From positions 1 to 64,000 of IMG/VR virus record IMGVR_UViG_3300028192_000001: a stretch of DNA of 64,000 bases; one strand, 5' to 3'. The position numbers and the translations under genes were made by a program. Under the pieces are notes generated by a model. That model ran no database searches. It was not told the DNA's origin and worked only from the letters and a program-made list of their open reading frames with translations. This DNA comes from a virus. Each line of letters starts with the position of its first letter. The stretch's first letter is position 1. Below are positions 25,268 through 33,837 of the stretch, piece by piece.

Positions 25268-26670
25268 TATAATAATCCTTTAAAAATAGGAAAAACTTTT
25301 AAAAATCTATCGTCCCAATTACGTTGTTTGTTTAAAAGATTAATCCATTCTTGTGTTTGTGGGAATCTTTCACTCCAATCTTCTGCCATCATAAAATTAA
25401 TAACACCTTGAAATCGTTTTTTACCGTATACGGCACCTAAAAAATCTTCTTTTGTTATACCTGCTTGTTTAACACCTGTAAACTTATCCCAATTATCATC
25501 AATCCATGGATAAAATTCTTTTTCATACTTGTCTTTTATTTGTTGTTTTATATTTTGTGGTAAAACTTTAACATTTAATTGAGGTGGCCAATAAGCAAAG
25601 TGACAATTAATTCCTCCAGCACCTAAAGGCCATTTATTAATTTTTTTGAATCCTTGCTCAACTTTCCATTTTGTAAGTTCTGGCAAGTAAGCAACGTTTA
25701 ATGCCATTATAGTTGTTGCTGTTGTTATTTCATGCTTTGGATGTGTGCCATCTAAAATATGAAATACTTCTTCTTGTCTTTTCCATTGTGATGGGTATCT
25801 AATATAATCATTTTGTTCACCTAATGCATCAATTGAATAATGAAATCTTACTCTTTTAAATTGATCCCATAAGTCAAATAAATCATCTCTCCACTCTACT
25901 CCGTTTGAATTATATCTTAACTCCATGTTTTTTGCATGACCTCTTTTAATACATTCTTCTAATAGTTCATAGTGCTCTTTAATAACTAATGACTCACCAC
26001 CAGCAAAATATAACTGATACATATGAGGTATTTGATCCATTAAATCTTTCCAGAATCTTGGATTATTTTTATGCCAGTTATAACTAGCACCATCTTTTCT
26101 TCCTTTATTATCCCATTGGCTTGTACTTTTTAATTTTTCATTTTTTATTTGTGGGTGCATTTGTTGCCATTCTTTAATCCACCCGCTAGAATCATGAGGT
26201 GAACACATAACACAGGCCAATTGGCATTTACTTCCTAAACGTAAATCAATATATCTAATCTTTGGTGGTGTAGATCCATCTTCGTTTGTTTCTTTTACTA
26301 ATTCGTCTATATTAAAACGATTACCCCAATATTCAGTTTCCCAATTTCGTTTACTATAATGTCCTGCATCTTCTTCTTTATAACATTTTAAACACGGAGC
26401 AGGCTTTCCACCACGCAACATTATTTTTCTTACATTTCTCATATAAGAACTATTCCATGCTTCTTCTAATGTTGTATGATTAAAATTTGCTGGAACTCCA
26501 TCCTCACGTCTTATTATTCCAACTTCACCACCACCTATTTTTTTACTTGAATCAGGATCTTGTACTGAACTTGCATTTGACGTACAACAAGTTCTCATCT
26601 TGCCATCTGGTCTACTGCTTAAATGTAACCACGGCAATGCACAAAAAGTTTCTGACGGTAATTTATTCAT
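25267..26670 (-). CDS. Radical SAM protein, A-type with N-terminal twitch-like cluster domain
   Basis: A 467-residue protein. N-terminal Cys10 (FCALPW), Cys28/29 (RTCCTS), an insert of about 30 residues, LEEAWNSSYMRNVRKIM, then Cys93/Cys96. The core is CQLACVMC (Cys149, 153, 156), with FAGGESLVIKEHYELL; GGES replaces GGEP. The tail LLNKQRNWDDRFLKVFPIF is the shared A-type ending. The gene overlaps the B-type gene at 26663 by eight bases. The inserts differ between sisters, as expected if substrates differ while the chemistry is shared. Confidence 0.8.
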   Translation of the reverse strand: MNKLPSETFCALPWLHLSSRPDGKMRTCCTSNASSVQDPDSSKKIGGGEVGIIRREDGVPANFNHTTLEEAWNSSYMRNVRKIMLRGGKPAPCLKCYKEEDAGHYSKRNWETEYWGNRFNIDELVKETNEDGSTPPKIRYIDLRLGSKCQLACVMCSPHDSSGWIKEWQQMHPQIKNEKLKSTSQWDNKGRKDGASYNWHKNNPRFWKDLMDQIPHMYQLYFAGGESLVIKEHYELLEECIKRGHAKNMELRYNSNGVEWRDDLFDLWDQFKRVRFHYSIDALGEQNDYIRYPSQWKRQEEVFHILDGTHPKHEITTATTIMALNVAYLPELTKWKVEQGFKKINKWPLGAGGINCHFAYWPPQLNVKVLPQNIKQQIKDKYEKEFYPWIDDNWDKFTGVKQAGITKEDFLGAVYGKKRFQGVINFMMAEDWSERFPQTQEWINLLNKQRNWDDRFLKVFPIFKGLL

Positions 26671-27748
26671 ATTGTGACCCCACTACATCAAATTGTTTAG
26701 TACATTTCATTGCACATACTTTTAACCTGCCATCATTACACCCTTTCTTATTCCAACTTGCGGCAATATCATCAAATATACCTGTAGCAAATACTCCTTC
26801 TAATCCTACTTTGGTTGCTTTCAAGGCTTCTTTGCCTCCTGCTCTATCAATGTAATCCCAAATTTGTTCTACCTTAGGATCTTTATGCCACCATTTATAC
26901 ATACGTCCTGCTGTCCAACAACAAGGCAAAACAATTCCTTCTGCACTTACATAGATACTTCCAGTTTTTGCTACCTTACATGATATTTCTGCAACATCAT
27001 AAAAAGCATCCATGGTTCCATATTGTTCTAATATACTTTTTTGTTTTTTTAATGCAGGATTTTTTAAATCATCACTTATTGGTTCTTTAAGTAATGTTGT
27101 TTTTTTACCTTTTCTGTTTACTGCTTGATGACTATCTTTCTTTTCTGACGTGTGTCCTGTAATAAATCTTGAACTTTTTTTAACAACAAATTCTTCTACA
27201 TTCCATCTTTTTGCAGTTTCTCTTGCTTCTTCAATTTGGTGTTCATTGTAATCAAAAACAAGAAAATCCCAACGTGCTCTTCCACCACTCTCAACAAAAG
27301 CATGAAACGAACGTTCAACTAGTTTCCATTGCACATTTTGTCTATATAAATGATTTGTATCTTCGAGACCATCTACTGAAAATATCACTCTTCCGTGTGT
27401 CCCTAATACTTCTGCTAATTCATGCCACCAATGTTCATCTCTTGCACCTGCATTGGTATTCATGCTGAGCCACATAGTTGGATTATGTTTTCTAAAATAT
27501 TTTAAAACTTCTAATGTATCTTCAGCAATAATAGGATCACCATGATTCCCACACATCTGCATGGCTGTAAGTTGCTTAATAAATGTTGGTGAAAATATTT
27601 TTTGGGCGTCTTTTAATGTTAATTGATCTAAATGAAGATGAGGATTTAATGCTCCACCGTTCATATTTCTGTCGCACATACTACACGCGGCTTGGCATTT
27701 TTGCGTAATTTCTAAATGAACTTGTCTAATGTCTTCTAGTTTATACAT
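26663..27748 (-). CDS. Radical SAM protein, B-type with C-terminal auxiliary cluster domain
   Basis: A 361-residue protein. Core motif CQAACSMC (Cys18, 22, 25), then MCGNHGDPIIAEDTLE in the GGE position. FSVDGLEDTNHLYRQNVQW and FDYNEHQIEEARETA match 16509 and 22350. The C-terminal cluster residues are Cys257, Cys276/277 (LPCC), Cys337, Cys345 and Cys349. It is the first gene after a 65-base gap that holds a late-promoter-like box and a hairpin, so it may open its own transcript for the main radical-SAM run. CAGGATTATT before the ATG gives a weak ribosome site. Confidence 0.8.
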   Translation of the reverse strand: MYKLEDIRQVHLEITQKCQAACSMCDRNMNGGALNPHLHLDQLTLKDAQKIFSPTFIKQLTAMQMCGNHGDPIIAEDTLEVLKYFRKHNPTMWLSMNTNAGARDEHWWHELAEVLGTHGRVIFSVDGLEDTNHLYRQNVQWKLVERSFHAFVESGGRARWDFLVFDYNEHQIEEARETAKRWNVEEFVVKKSSRFITGHTSEKKDSHQAVNRKGKKTTLLKEPISDDLKNPALKKQKSILEQYGTMDAFYDVAEISCKVAKTGSIYVSAEGIVLPCCWTAGRMYKWWHKDPKVEQIWDYIDRAGGKEALKATKVGLEGVFATGIFDDIAASWNKKGCNDGRLKVCAMKCTKQFDVVGSQYE

Positions 27749-27771
27749 AATAATCCTGAGTTATTACAACC

Positions 27772-27790
27772 TAATCTTATTGCAAGATTA
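27772..27790. repeat. Inverted repeat in the leader before the main radical-SAM run
   Basis: TAATCTT (27772-27778) and AAGATTA (27784-27790) are perfect seven-base arms with a five-base loop. The repeat lies between the late-promoter-like box (27811) and the ATG at 27748, so on the minus strand it would be a hairpin in the 5' leader. A T-run follows it only on the plus strand, where no gene lies upstream. Confidence 0.35.
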
Positions 27791-27810
27791 AAGATTTTTT
27801 TACTCGTTTG

Positions 27811-27818
27811 TATTTATT
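27811..27818 (-). promoter_or_regulatory. Late-promoter-like box AATAAATA
   Basis: On the minus strand the sequence AATAAATA (27818-27811) fits the T4-like late consensus NATAAATA. It includes the TAA stop of the gene at 27814-28038 and lies about 60 bases before the ATG of the radical-SAM gene at 26663. The same stop-in-promoter arrangement recurs in the virion genes at 45721 and 47974 and, with a TAG stop that shares the end of the box, at 41580. Confidence 0.45.
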
Positions 27819-28038
27819 TGGACAAAATTAGTTTTACAGTTTTACCAGGTCCTGTTTTAGATGGCAAATCTCCATGTTTTGATATGTAATCGGCCAGTAT
27901 TGCTTTGTACCAATTTTGGCTATCATGATGAGCCATTTTATTAAATTTTGACAGATTATTACTAGTTGCATCAAACGTTGCTAATGCTCTTGCACTTTCT
28001 TGTTGTAATTCTCGTAATGTTAAATTATCTAATTCCAA
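27814..28038 (-). CDS. Hypothetical protein, 74 aa
   Basis: The protein is helical in its first half (NLTLRELQQESARALATF) and ends with a basic, Gly/Pro-containing tail (LPSKTGPGKTVKLILSK). It overlaps the methyltransferase gene by 14 bases. It lies directly before the gap that separates the glycosyltransferase group from the main radical-SAM run. I do not recognise the family. Confidence 0.5.
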   Translation of the reverse strand: MELDNLTLRELQQESARALATFDATSNNLSKFNKMAHHDSQNWYKAILADYISKHGDLPSKTGPGKTVKLILSK

Positions 28039-28750
28039 TTCTCATAAACCTATTATATTTTATTAAATCTAGAACTCCTTCATACAAACACTCCGACATT
28101 GGTGTTTGTTTTGCAAATTCTGAAAGATTTTTAGAACAATTTACGTGTTCAGGTAAAGAAAAATAATCATTTGATTGTACACAAATAAGTTTTCCTTTTG
28201 GCAATTTACTATACCAGTCTGCAAAATTTTCTATATGTTCACATGATGTATTAATAAATGTATCGGGTACATCATATAATTCTCGTGCTTGACCATCTGC
28301 TCTATGTGTAGTGTAAGTATGTCCTGTATAATTTATATTATGAATATCTTGAGTTACGGCTTTAAATTTCCAGTCGTCTAATACGTGATCTCTATTTGAT
28401 GTATCTGCTATATTCACACATGAAGGATCTATATCGAATGATCTTATTTTTCCAATATTAAGTTTACTATTAAACATCATTAATGCCAAACTAGCATACC
28501 ATCCACCACATATAAAAACAGTTTTTAATTCTATATCTAATTGTTCTAATTTAGATATTAACCATATTTTACTATCAAGTTGTCCTCTACTTAAAACATC
28601 TAACCAATTAACATTAGGATATGCATTCATAACTTTACCCAATCGTTGTATAATAGGATACCAATTCAATTTTAAATCAGATTTTTCCTCTGAATGCATA
28701 GCATAAGATATATTGCGTAAAATATCTGCTGTTAGTTTATAATCTGTCAT
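28025..28750 (-). CDS. SAM-dependent methyltransferase-like protein (class I)
   Basis: A 241-residue protein. VFICGGWYASLALMMF is a plausible motif I (G-G-x-Y instead of GxGxG) and IRSFDIDPSCV the acidic loop (motif II) that binds the SAM ribose. INTSCEHIENFADWY is motif IV, followed by GKLICVQSNDYFSLP. This pattern is of Rossmann methyltransferases that act on small molecules or sugars. Substrate unknown. It overlaps both neighbours (14 bases each side) in the glycosyltransferase/UDP-sugar group, favouring sugar methylation. Confidence 0.6.
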   Translation of the reverse strand: MTDYKLTADILRNISYAMHSEEKSDLKLNWYPIIQRLGKVMNAYPNVNWLDVLSRGQLDSKIWLISKLEQLDIELKTVFICGGWYASLALMMFNSKLNIGKIRSFDIDPSCVNIADTSNRDHVLDDWKFKAVTQDIHNINYTGHTYTTHRADGQARELYDVPDTFINTSCEHIENFADWYSKLPKGKLICVQSNDYFSLPEHVNCSKNLSEFAKQTPMSECLYEGVLDLIKYNRFMRIGIR

Positions 28751-29429
28751 ACTGTTTTTTTATCCAATTAAAATCATTTATTTTGTTTAATGCTTCAATA
28801 TTTCCTCTATTCTTATAACCATACTCACGTCCTGCATTTGCTCCAGCAATAGCATATTTGCCATGCGGTTTTTTTATTCCTATTGTACACCAAATATCTA
28901 ATCTTTCTTCTGTCTCCTCGTTTTTTTGATTATCAATAATTTTACTAGACAATTTAGTACATTCTCTAAATGCCGACTTCCATGTATTATATGGATCAGT
29001 ATTAAAAGCAGTAACATTTGAAACTTGTGGCATTAACATAAATTTTGAACTTATACTAGTTGTCATATCAGGACTTGTCATATCCATTTCGATAGTTTTT
29101 ATTCTAGGAAATAATTTTACACCACCATATCCGTATACTAAATCATTTATTGGATTAATGCATCTCCAAACATGAACCATATCTTCGTCCCATGATTCTG
29201 GAAGATAAGAAAAATCAAAATTATCAAGAATAATAGCATCAGCATCAATAATCCAAAACATTTTTGTCCAACACATTTTTGCTCCTACTATATGTGCTTG
29301 ACGCAGACCTTTAACATTGTCTACTCTCTTTAACATTGGAAACCTACTTAATGCTTTTTGCCAATTTTCTTCTTTTTCTTTTTCTTTATATCCAATAAAA
29401 ACTATATCATACATTCTTTGTATCACCAT
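28737..29429 (-). CDS. Glycosyltransferase-like protein with DxD-type motif
   Basis: A 230-residue protein. The segment FWIIDADAIILDNFDF has Asp62-Ala-Asp64, a DxD-like metal/nucleotide-sugar motif. DIVFIGYKEKEKEENWQKAL and LVYGYGGVKLFPR are shared with the longer protein at 35177 (DVFYLSYDEPNAEKNY; LIYGNGGLKCWPK), so the two are paralogues. An ATG at 29414 (MYDIVF) is an alternative start that would still overlap the dehydrogenase gene. The family is not one I can name exactly. Nucleotide-sugar use is inferred from the DxD and the neighbours. Confidence 0.55.
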   Translation of the reverse strand: MVIQRMYDIVFIGYKEKEKEENWQKALSRFPMLKRVDNVKGLRQAHIVGAKMCWTKMFWIIDADAIILDNFDFSYLPESWDEDMVHVWRCINPINDLVYGYGGVKLFPRIKTIEMDMTSPDMTTSISSKFMLMPQVSNVTAFNTDPYNTWKSAFRECTKLSSKIIDNQKNEETEERLDIWCTIGIKKPHGKYAIAGANAGREYGYKNRGNIEALNKINDFNWIKKQYDRL

Positions 29430-30561
29430 AATAAACTACATTTTTGGCTTTAGGATAAGATCTCCATGGATCAAATATAGTAACTGAATCATTATTAGTA
29501 ATATTATCTTGTTCGTGAACTCTAACAATTACATTATTTGTTTCACACATATTAATTACATCCGTTATTGTTCCACCTAGTTCTTTAATATAATGTTGCA
29601 CTAATAATGAATAAGAACCGTCTGTTATAGTTGTATTAGGCTTATATGTATTTGATGTAAAAAATACATTTTTTCCATATTTTAATATTTCCTTTGCCAT
29701 ATTCTTTGCCTGCGTTTCTCTTGACTTCATTATAGCACTGAACAAATCATAATGCAAATCTAATTTATTTGCCAAATACCTTAAAGCAATATTATCGCGA
29801 GGATGACAAGGTCCTCCATCACCCATTCCTGCTTTCATATATTTTGCACTTATAATTCTTTGCGTACTTTTTGCTAATGCTTTGGTTACTACATCAACAT
29901 TCATATTACCAATTTTAACAGCAACATCTTGAATCATGTTTACCAAGGAAACTTTTGCACTAATAAAAGTATTATAAAATATTTTAATTGCTTCTGCTTC
30001 TTCCCAAGTGCCAAACTCAACACGTGGTTTGTTATCACAAATCATTGTATAAAAGTTTAATAAATTTTGTGCTCTAGTGGCAGTAGCCTGAACGCCTTTC
30101 ATTGTACCAACAATAATCATTTCAGGGTTAAGCATATCCCAACCTACAGAACCCATAGCAATCAAATAAGGATTATAAATTAGTTTTGTATTTGTAATTA
30201 ATGGAGCAAGTTCTCTTCTAATAGTACCTGGTAGTACTGTTGATATTAATGCAAGGACTTGTTCTTGTCTAATGTATTTGTTGCACTCTGTTAAAACTTC
30301 TTTTACTGAATCGTAATTAAAGTCCTTAGGAGGAAGATGACTTGTTGGTGCTTGTCCATCATATCCTTCTTCATGCGGAGTAGGTGTTGCTACTAATATA
30401 ATATCCGATTGTTCAACTACTTCTTGTATTGAATCTTTTATATCTATCTTTGTACTTTGTTTAGGTATGATGTCATATCCGTGTACATGGTAACCTTTGT
30501 CTGCAACTGCTTCTGCACATGGCATACCCAATTTACCTAAACCTATAAATCCTATTAACAT
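29407..30561 (-). CDS. UDP-glucose/GDP-mannose 6-dehydrogenase family
   Basis: A 384-residue dehydrogenase. IGFIGLGKLGMPCAEAVA (GxGxxG, 7-12) binds NAD. The catalytic Lys lies in EAIKIFYNTFISAKVSLVNM (Lys193) and the catalytic Cys252 in GDGGPCHPRDN. These are the hallmarks of the UDP-Glc/GDP-Man dehydrogenases that oxidise a sugar C6 to the carboxylate. Length is slightly below the usual 400-450. The product (a uronic acid) would be a donor for the nearby glycosyltransferases. Confidence 0.85.
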   Translation of the reverse strand: MLIGFIGLGKLGMPCAEAVADKGYHVHGYDIIPKQSTKIDIKDSIQEVVEQSDIILVATPTPHEEGYDGQAPTSHLPPKDFNYDSVKEVLTECNKYIRQEQVLALISTVLPGTIRRELAPLITNTKLIYNPYLIAMGSVGWDMLNPEMIIVGTMKGVQATATRAQNLLNFYTMICDNKPRVEFGTWEEAEAIKIFYNTFISAKVSLVNMIQDVAVKIGNMNVDVVTKALAKSTQRIISAKYMKAGMGDGGPCHPRDNIALRYLANKLDLHYDLFSAIMKSRETQAKNMAKEILKYGKNVFFTSNTYKPNTTITDGSYSLLVQHYIKELGGTITDVINMCETNNVIVRVHEQDNITNNDSVTIFDPWRSYPKAKNVVYYGDTKNV

Positions 30562-32076
30562 TTAAGAATTTCTTAAAATACCCATGATACTATCATGTAA
30601 ATTTTTTTCTAACTCTCCGCCTCGTTTCATTAAATTATTATGATTTTCTTCTCGTATAGAACTACATTCATCAAATAATTCTTGTTTAGAAGATTTTCGT
30701 TTAGCAACCCATTTTATTACTTCATCACATACTTCATTTATTCTTCTCCAGTTGCCTTTTACATTATCATAATTTTCATTAAACATATTTGGAAATGTAC
30801 TATATCCTAAACTATGCAATCTTTTTAAAGTACCTTGCTGTCCAACAACAAGGAAAGGACGTTTATAAAATATTGCTTTAAATGTTTTTTCACTTATAAA
30901 CAAATCCTGATCAATATCACTGCGAGGCTTGTAACCAGTCCCTCCATCACGTTCTACTCTCGTTTCAGTTATAACGTGAATCCAGGCTTTAAGATATTTT
31001 TTGGCATCCATATCTTTATTAGGATTTGCACCTTTAAGAATATTATGTTTATCATTTTTAATTATAAACGGCAATTTTGGTTCAATTTTTAATTTAAATT
31101 TTTTTGCAAGTGGACCAATCCTTGGAGTGTATTTTTGTGTAAGTTGCTCTTCTCTTATTCTTTTTATTTCTTCATCTGAATACGCCCAAAATACTTCCCC
31201 GGTTGATGGCTTTCTCCAATACCATTTTTTTGCTCTCCCAAGTTTTCCTTTTATTAAATTTCCATCTTCATCAAGTTCATTAGGAAGTGCTTGTTGCTCT
31301 ATCGTCTCATCTACATTCAACTCACCATACCAATCTTCTTCAGGTACTACTGAGGCACGAGGTGTTGGTAACTCTTTAATCTCTGCTCTTTTAAAATGAT
31401 TATAATGATCATTATAAGGTTTTGATGCTAATGCTAGATCATACTGTAAATCTGTATATCTAGAACCTTTATTTAAATGTGTAATAACTCCAAGTGCCTT
31501 ATAATCAAATAATCGAGTAATTGTTAAAAAACGATGCCAAGCAGGTCTTCTATTCAAACATAAAAACATATCACTAGGCTGAAAACGTTTATCTTTTGAT
31601 AATCTATCAACCTTTTTATAATAACATTCATGCCATTGCCATTCTAGTTTATTTGCATGAAGACAAAAATAATTTGTATCTTTGAATTCTTCTGCAGATG
31701 CAGTTATAAAAATAAAATGCTTTTCTTCTAACCAATTATGTGTTTCTTTTAGTACTGAAAATATTCTTTTAAATGCTCTATCGTTCCAATTTTCCATCCA
31801 CCCAAACAATACAATTTTGCAACGATTTTTCTTAATTGCATTATACGTCTCTTTTGGTATCCTATATAAACTTAAAATCTTTTTTTCTGCAACTAACGGA
31901 TGCCTTAATTCAAATAATATTATAAAATTACTCAATGAGAGATCTTGCGTTGGTTGAAAATATTTTTTTAATTCAAATTCTCTTACTTTTTCATGCATTT
32001 CAGGATATCCTTTTGGATATAATATCCAACCGTCTTTTAAATAATTTTCTTTATTTTTAACGTAATAATAAATCAT
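30562..32076 (-). CDS. Putative glycosyltransferase (large, C-terminal GT10/exostosin-like segment)
   Basis: A 504-residue protein. The C-terminal ISEKTFKAIFYKRPFLVVG, then GTLKRLHSLGYSTFPNMF, has the SEK.F.A...P.V.G layout of inverting glycosyltransferases such as GT10/GT47 (exostosin-like). The N-terminal IVLFGWMENWNDRAFKRIF and FLCLNRRPAWHRF also fit an ordered sugar-processing protein. A basic/acidic linker (about 270-330) lies between. The stop abuts the dehydrogenase ATG. The exact family is uncertain; context supports sugar transfer onto a phage product. Confidence 0.5.
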   Translation of the reverse strand: MIYYYVKNKENYLKDGWILYPKGYPEMHEKVREFELKKYFQPTQDLSLSNFIILFELRHPLVAEKKILSLYRIPKETYNAIKKNRCKIVLFGWMENWNDRAFKRIFSVLKETHNWLEEKHFIFITASAEEFKDTNYFCLHANKLEWQWHECYYKKVDRLSKDKRFQPSDMFLCLNRRPAWHRFLTITRLFDYKALGVITHLNKGSRYTDLQYDLALASKPYNDHYNHFKRAEIKELPTPRASVVPEEDWYGELNVDETIEQQALPNELDEDGNLIKGKLGRAKKWYWRKPSTGEVFWAYSDEEIKRIREEQLTQKYTPRIGPLAKKFKLKIEPKLPFIIKNDKHNILKGANPNKDMDAKKYLKAWIHVITETRVERDGGTGYKPRSDIDQDLFISEKTFKAIFYKRPFLVVGQQGTLKRLHSLGYSTFPNMFNENYDNVKGNWRRINEVCDEVIKWVAKRKSSKQELFDECSSIREENHNNLMKRGGELEKNLHDSIMGILRNS

Positions 32077-32863
32077 TTTCTTTTATATACTTGTATACCT
32101 CCATTGCAAAAATATCTTGACCTTCCTGACCTATATGATGATTCCGATTCCAAACAGTAGAAGAATCATTAGTAAATCTATCGTAATAACAACCATCACC
32201 CGCACCTCCCTTATAAATTCTTTTTATATTAAGCAGTTTATAAAGTCCAAGTAATCTTTTATCTTTTTTAATTGTTTTTATAGCAAATGGAAACAACATA
32301 TTAATGAAAAGATATGGAACTTCATGTTTTTCCAAAAAAGATTGTAACGTAAAATGTTGTAATAACATTCTATACTGTATTTCTGTCCATTTACCCCAAT
32401 CTGTTTTAAGTAATTCTTTATACATTATTTCGTGTTCTGGTTTCATTGGTATACTATTACGAGATTCTTTTGCACCAATCAACCCAGGAATAAACATATA
32501 ATGACCAGCAACGCCTCTATTAATGACAAAAGGCTTTCCTGGATCATCTGATTTTAAAAATAACCTATCTGCACCTGTCCACCCGATTATAACAAAAATG
32601 TTTGATTTATTTTTTGCTTCATTTATAAATCTTATTGTGTGTTCTAAGATATGATCATTACTGGACCCTGGAACAGCATTGTTTATAATCTTTAATATTC
32701 CTAACTTTCTTCCTACATTATTTGCCCATGAGTCATAATAGCATTTAGCAGGTATCTCGGTAAGTCCAACATCTTGATCGAAACAATTTTTATTGTCTTC
32801 CCAAGATTTTAATTCACTCCCGGCAGTATGACTACACCCATGAATAAAAAAATTTTCTATCAT
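32057..32863 (-). CDS. SGNH-like hydrolase/acyltransferase-fold protein
   Basis: The start is set at the ATG at 32863 (MIENFFIHGCSHTAG), which forms an ATGA overlap with the upstream stop. A longer frame to 32905 is out of keeping. The 268-residue protein has HGCSHTAGSELKSW (block I), NNAVPGSSNDHILEHT (block II-like), IFVIIGWTGADR (block III-like) and HHIGQEGQDIFAMEVY (block V-like His). The domain could remove or add acyl groups on a sugar. A second such protein is at 3584-4348. The nucleophile is the Ser in GCSHT. Confidence 0.55.
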   Translation of the reverse strand: MIENFFIHGCSHTAGSELKSWEDNKNCFDQDVGLTEIPAKCYYDSWANNVGRKLGILKIINNAVPGSSNDHILEHTIRFINEAKNKSNIFVIIGWTGADRLFLKSDDPGKPFVINRGVAGHYMFIPGLIGAKESRNSIPMKPEHEIMYKELLKTDWGKWTEIQYRMLLQHFTLQSFLEKHEVPYLFINMLFPFAIKTIKKDKRLLGLYKLLNIKRIYKGGAGDGCYYDRFTNDSSTVWNRNHHIGQEGQDIFAMEVYKYIKENDLLLR

Positions 32864-33837
32864 ATTTTTTCTTTTGTTATTAATACATCTGATGCACAAT
32901 GACATCTATTTCTTTTACAAATAACTGAAGAAGTAGGCCATATAATTTGATCTGGTTTATTAATATCACCTATTGCCCCTTCTTGCATACAATTAGCCAA
33001 ATAAACTTTACCTGACCATTGTATAAAAAAACTTTCTAACCCCAGATTACATTTCCATCCTTTAAAGTTAGATTTTCCTGCATTAATTAATTCTTGCTCT
33101 CTGCCGTATGAATTTATAACTTCACCGTCTGCAAAGTGAATATCTGATCTATCATCAATCTTCTGTGTAAAATATGTTTTAACACCAAGTTCATTTGTTC
33201 TTTCTATACCTGTTGTAGATGTATACTCCTTAAACCATTTTAACTGTTCTTCTGTATAATGGTGACCTTTACCTCTTTTAGTCCATTTTAAAACTTTTAC
33301 TGCTTCTACTGTTATATTTTTATGCGGTTTACAAGATTCTAAAAACTTTAATCCTTTATCCCAAAATCTCCCATCCATCATTACTCTAAGATTTATTGGT
33401 GTTATATTAGCAATTGATAATGCTTTTTCTAAGAAGTCTTTATCTTCATAACTTGGATGATAACTTGCACTACAATATGCTAGATACGGAGCAAGAGATT
33501 GCATATATCTTGATGTCCTTGCAAGGTTTGTTGTTATGCCAACTTTATTACCAGCATCATGAATCATTTTACAAAAGTCTAATAAAAAAGGACTTAATGT
33601 AGGTTCGCCCCCTGATATTGCTACTTGCAATTTGTCATACTTTGAAAGTAATGTTTGCCAAAATTGTTTTGCATTACTCCATTCATAATTATGATTACTA
33701 CCATTATGTAAACTTGTCGGACAATATTCACAAGCATTGGTACAAATATTATTAATAACCCAAGTGATCAACATTAAGTTATTAGTTCGTCTTTGTATTT
33801 TTACAACTGGACTTTGATTATCTTTCAAATTTCTCAT
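32860..33837 (-). CDS. Radical SAM protein, C-type with C-terminal auxiliary cluster domain
   Basis: A 325-residue protein. The core motif is CTNACEYC (Cys32, 36, 39) and the GGE is in ISGGEPTLSP. C-terminal Cys263 (GWKC), Cys283 (ANC), Cys307, Cys312 and Cys314 form the auxiliary site. It belongs to the same C-type as 14265 and 15371 but lies in the second, smaller radical-SAM island, next to an A-type gene (33818), with which it overlaps by 20 bases. Pairing of one A-type and one C-type gene may mean that the two work together. Confidence 0.8.
   Translation of the reverse strand: MRNLKDNQSPVVKIQRRTNNLMLITWVINNICTNACEYCPTSLHNGSNHNYEWSNAKQFWQTLLSKYDKLQVAISGGEPTLSPFLLDFCKMIHDAGNKVGITTNLARTSRYMQSLAPYLAYCSASYHPSYEDKDFLEKALSIANITPINLRVMMDGRFWDKGLKFLESCKPHKNITVEAVKVLKWTKRGKGHHYTEEQLKWFKEYTSTTGIERTNELGVKTYFTQKIDDRSDIHFADGEVINSYGREQELINAGKSNFKGWKCNLGLESFFIQWSGKVYLANCMQEGAIGDINKPDQIIWPTSSVICKRNRCHCASDVLITKEKI

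Noticed and set aside
14265-27748. RiPP (modified peptide) biosynthesis cluster
   Set aside because: No convincing Cys/core-peptide precursor, leader-binding RRE domain, protease or exporter was found; the 34-residue gene has no Cys and its own promoter. Sugar chemistry fits better, but this is not proven.
27772-27800. Rho-independent terminator on the plus strand (hairpin plus T-run)
   Set aside because: No plus-strand gene lies upstream for 18 kb, so it has no transcript to end; on the minus strand the hairpin is a leader element.
32864-32905. Longer N-terminus for the SGNH-like gene
   Set aside because: The ATGA overlap at 32863 is the pattern used throughout the block and the protein then starts just before its block I motif.
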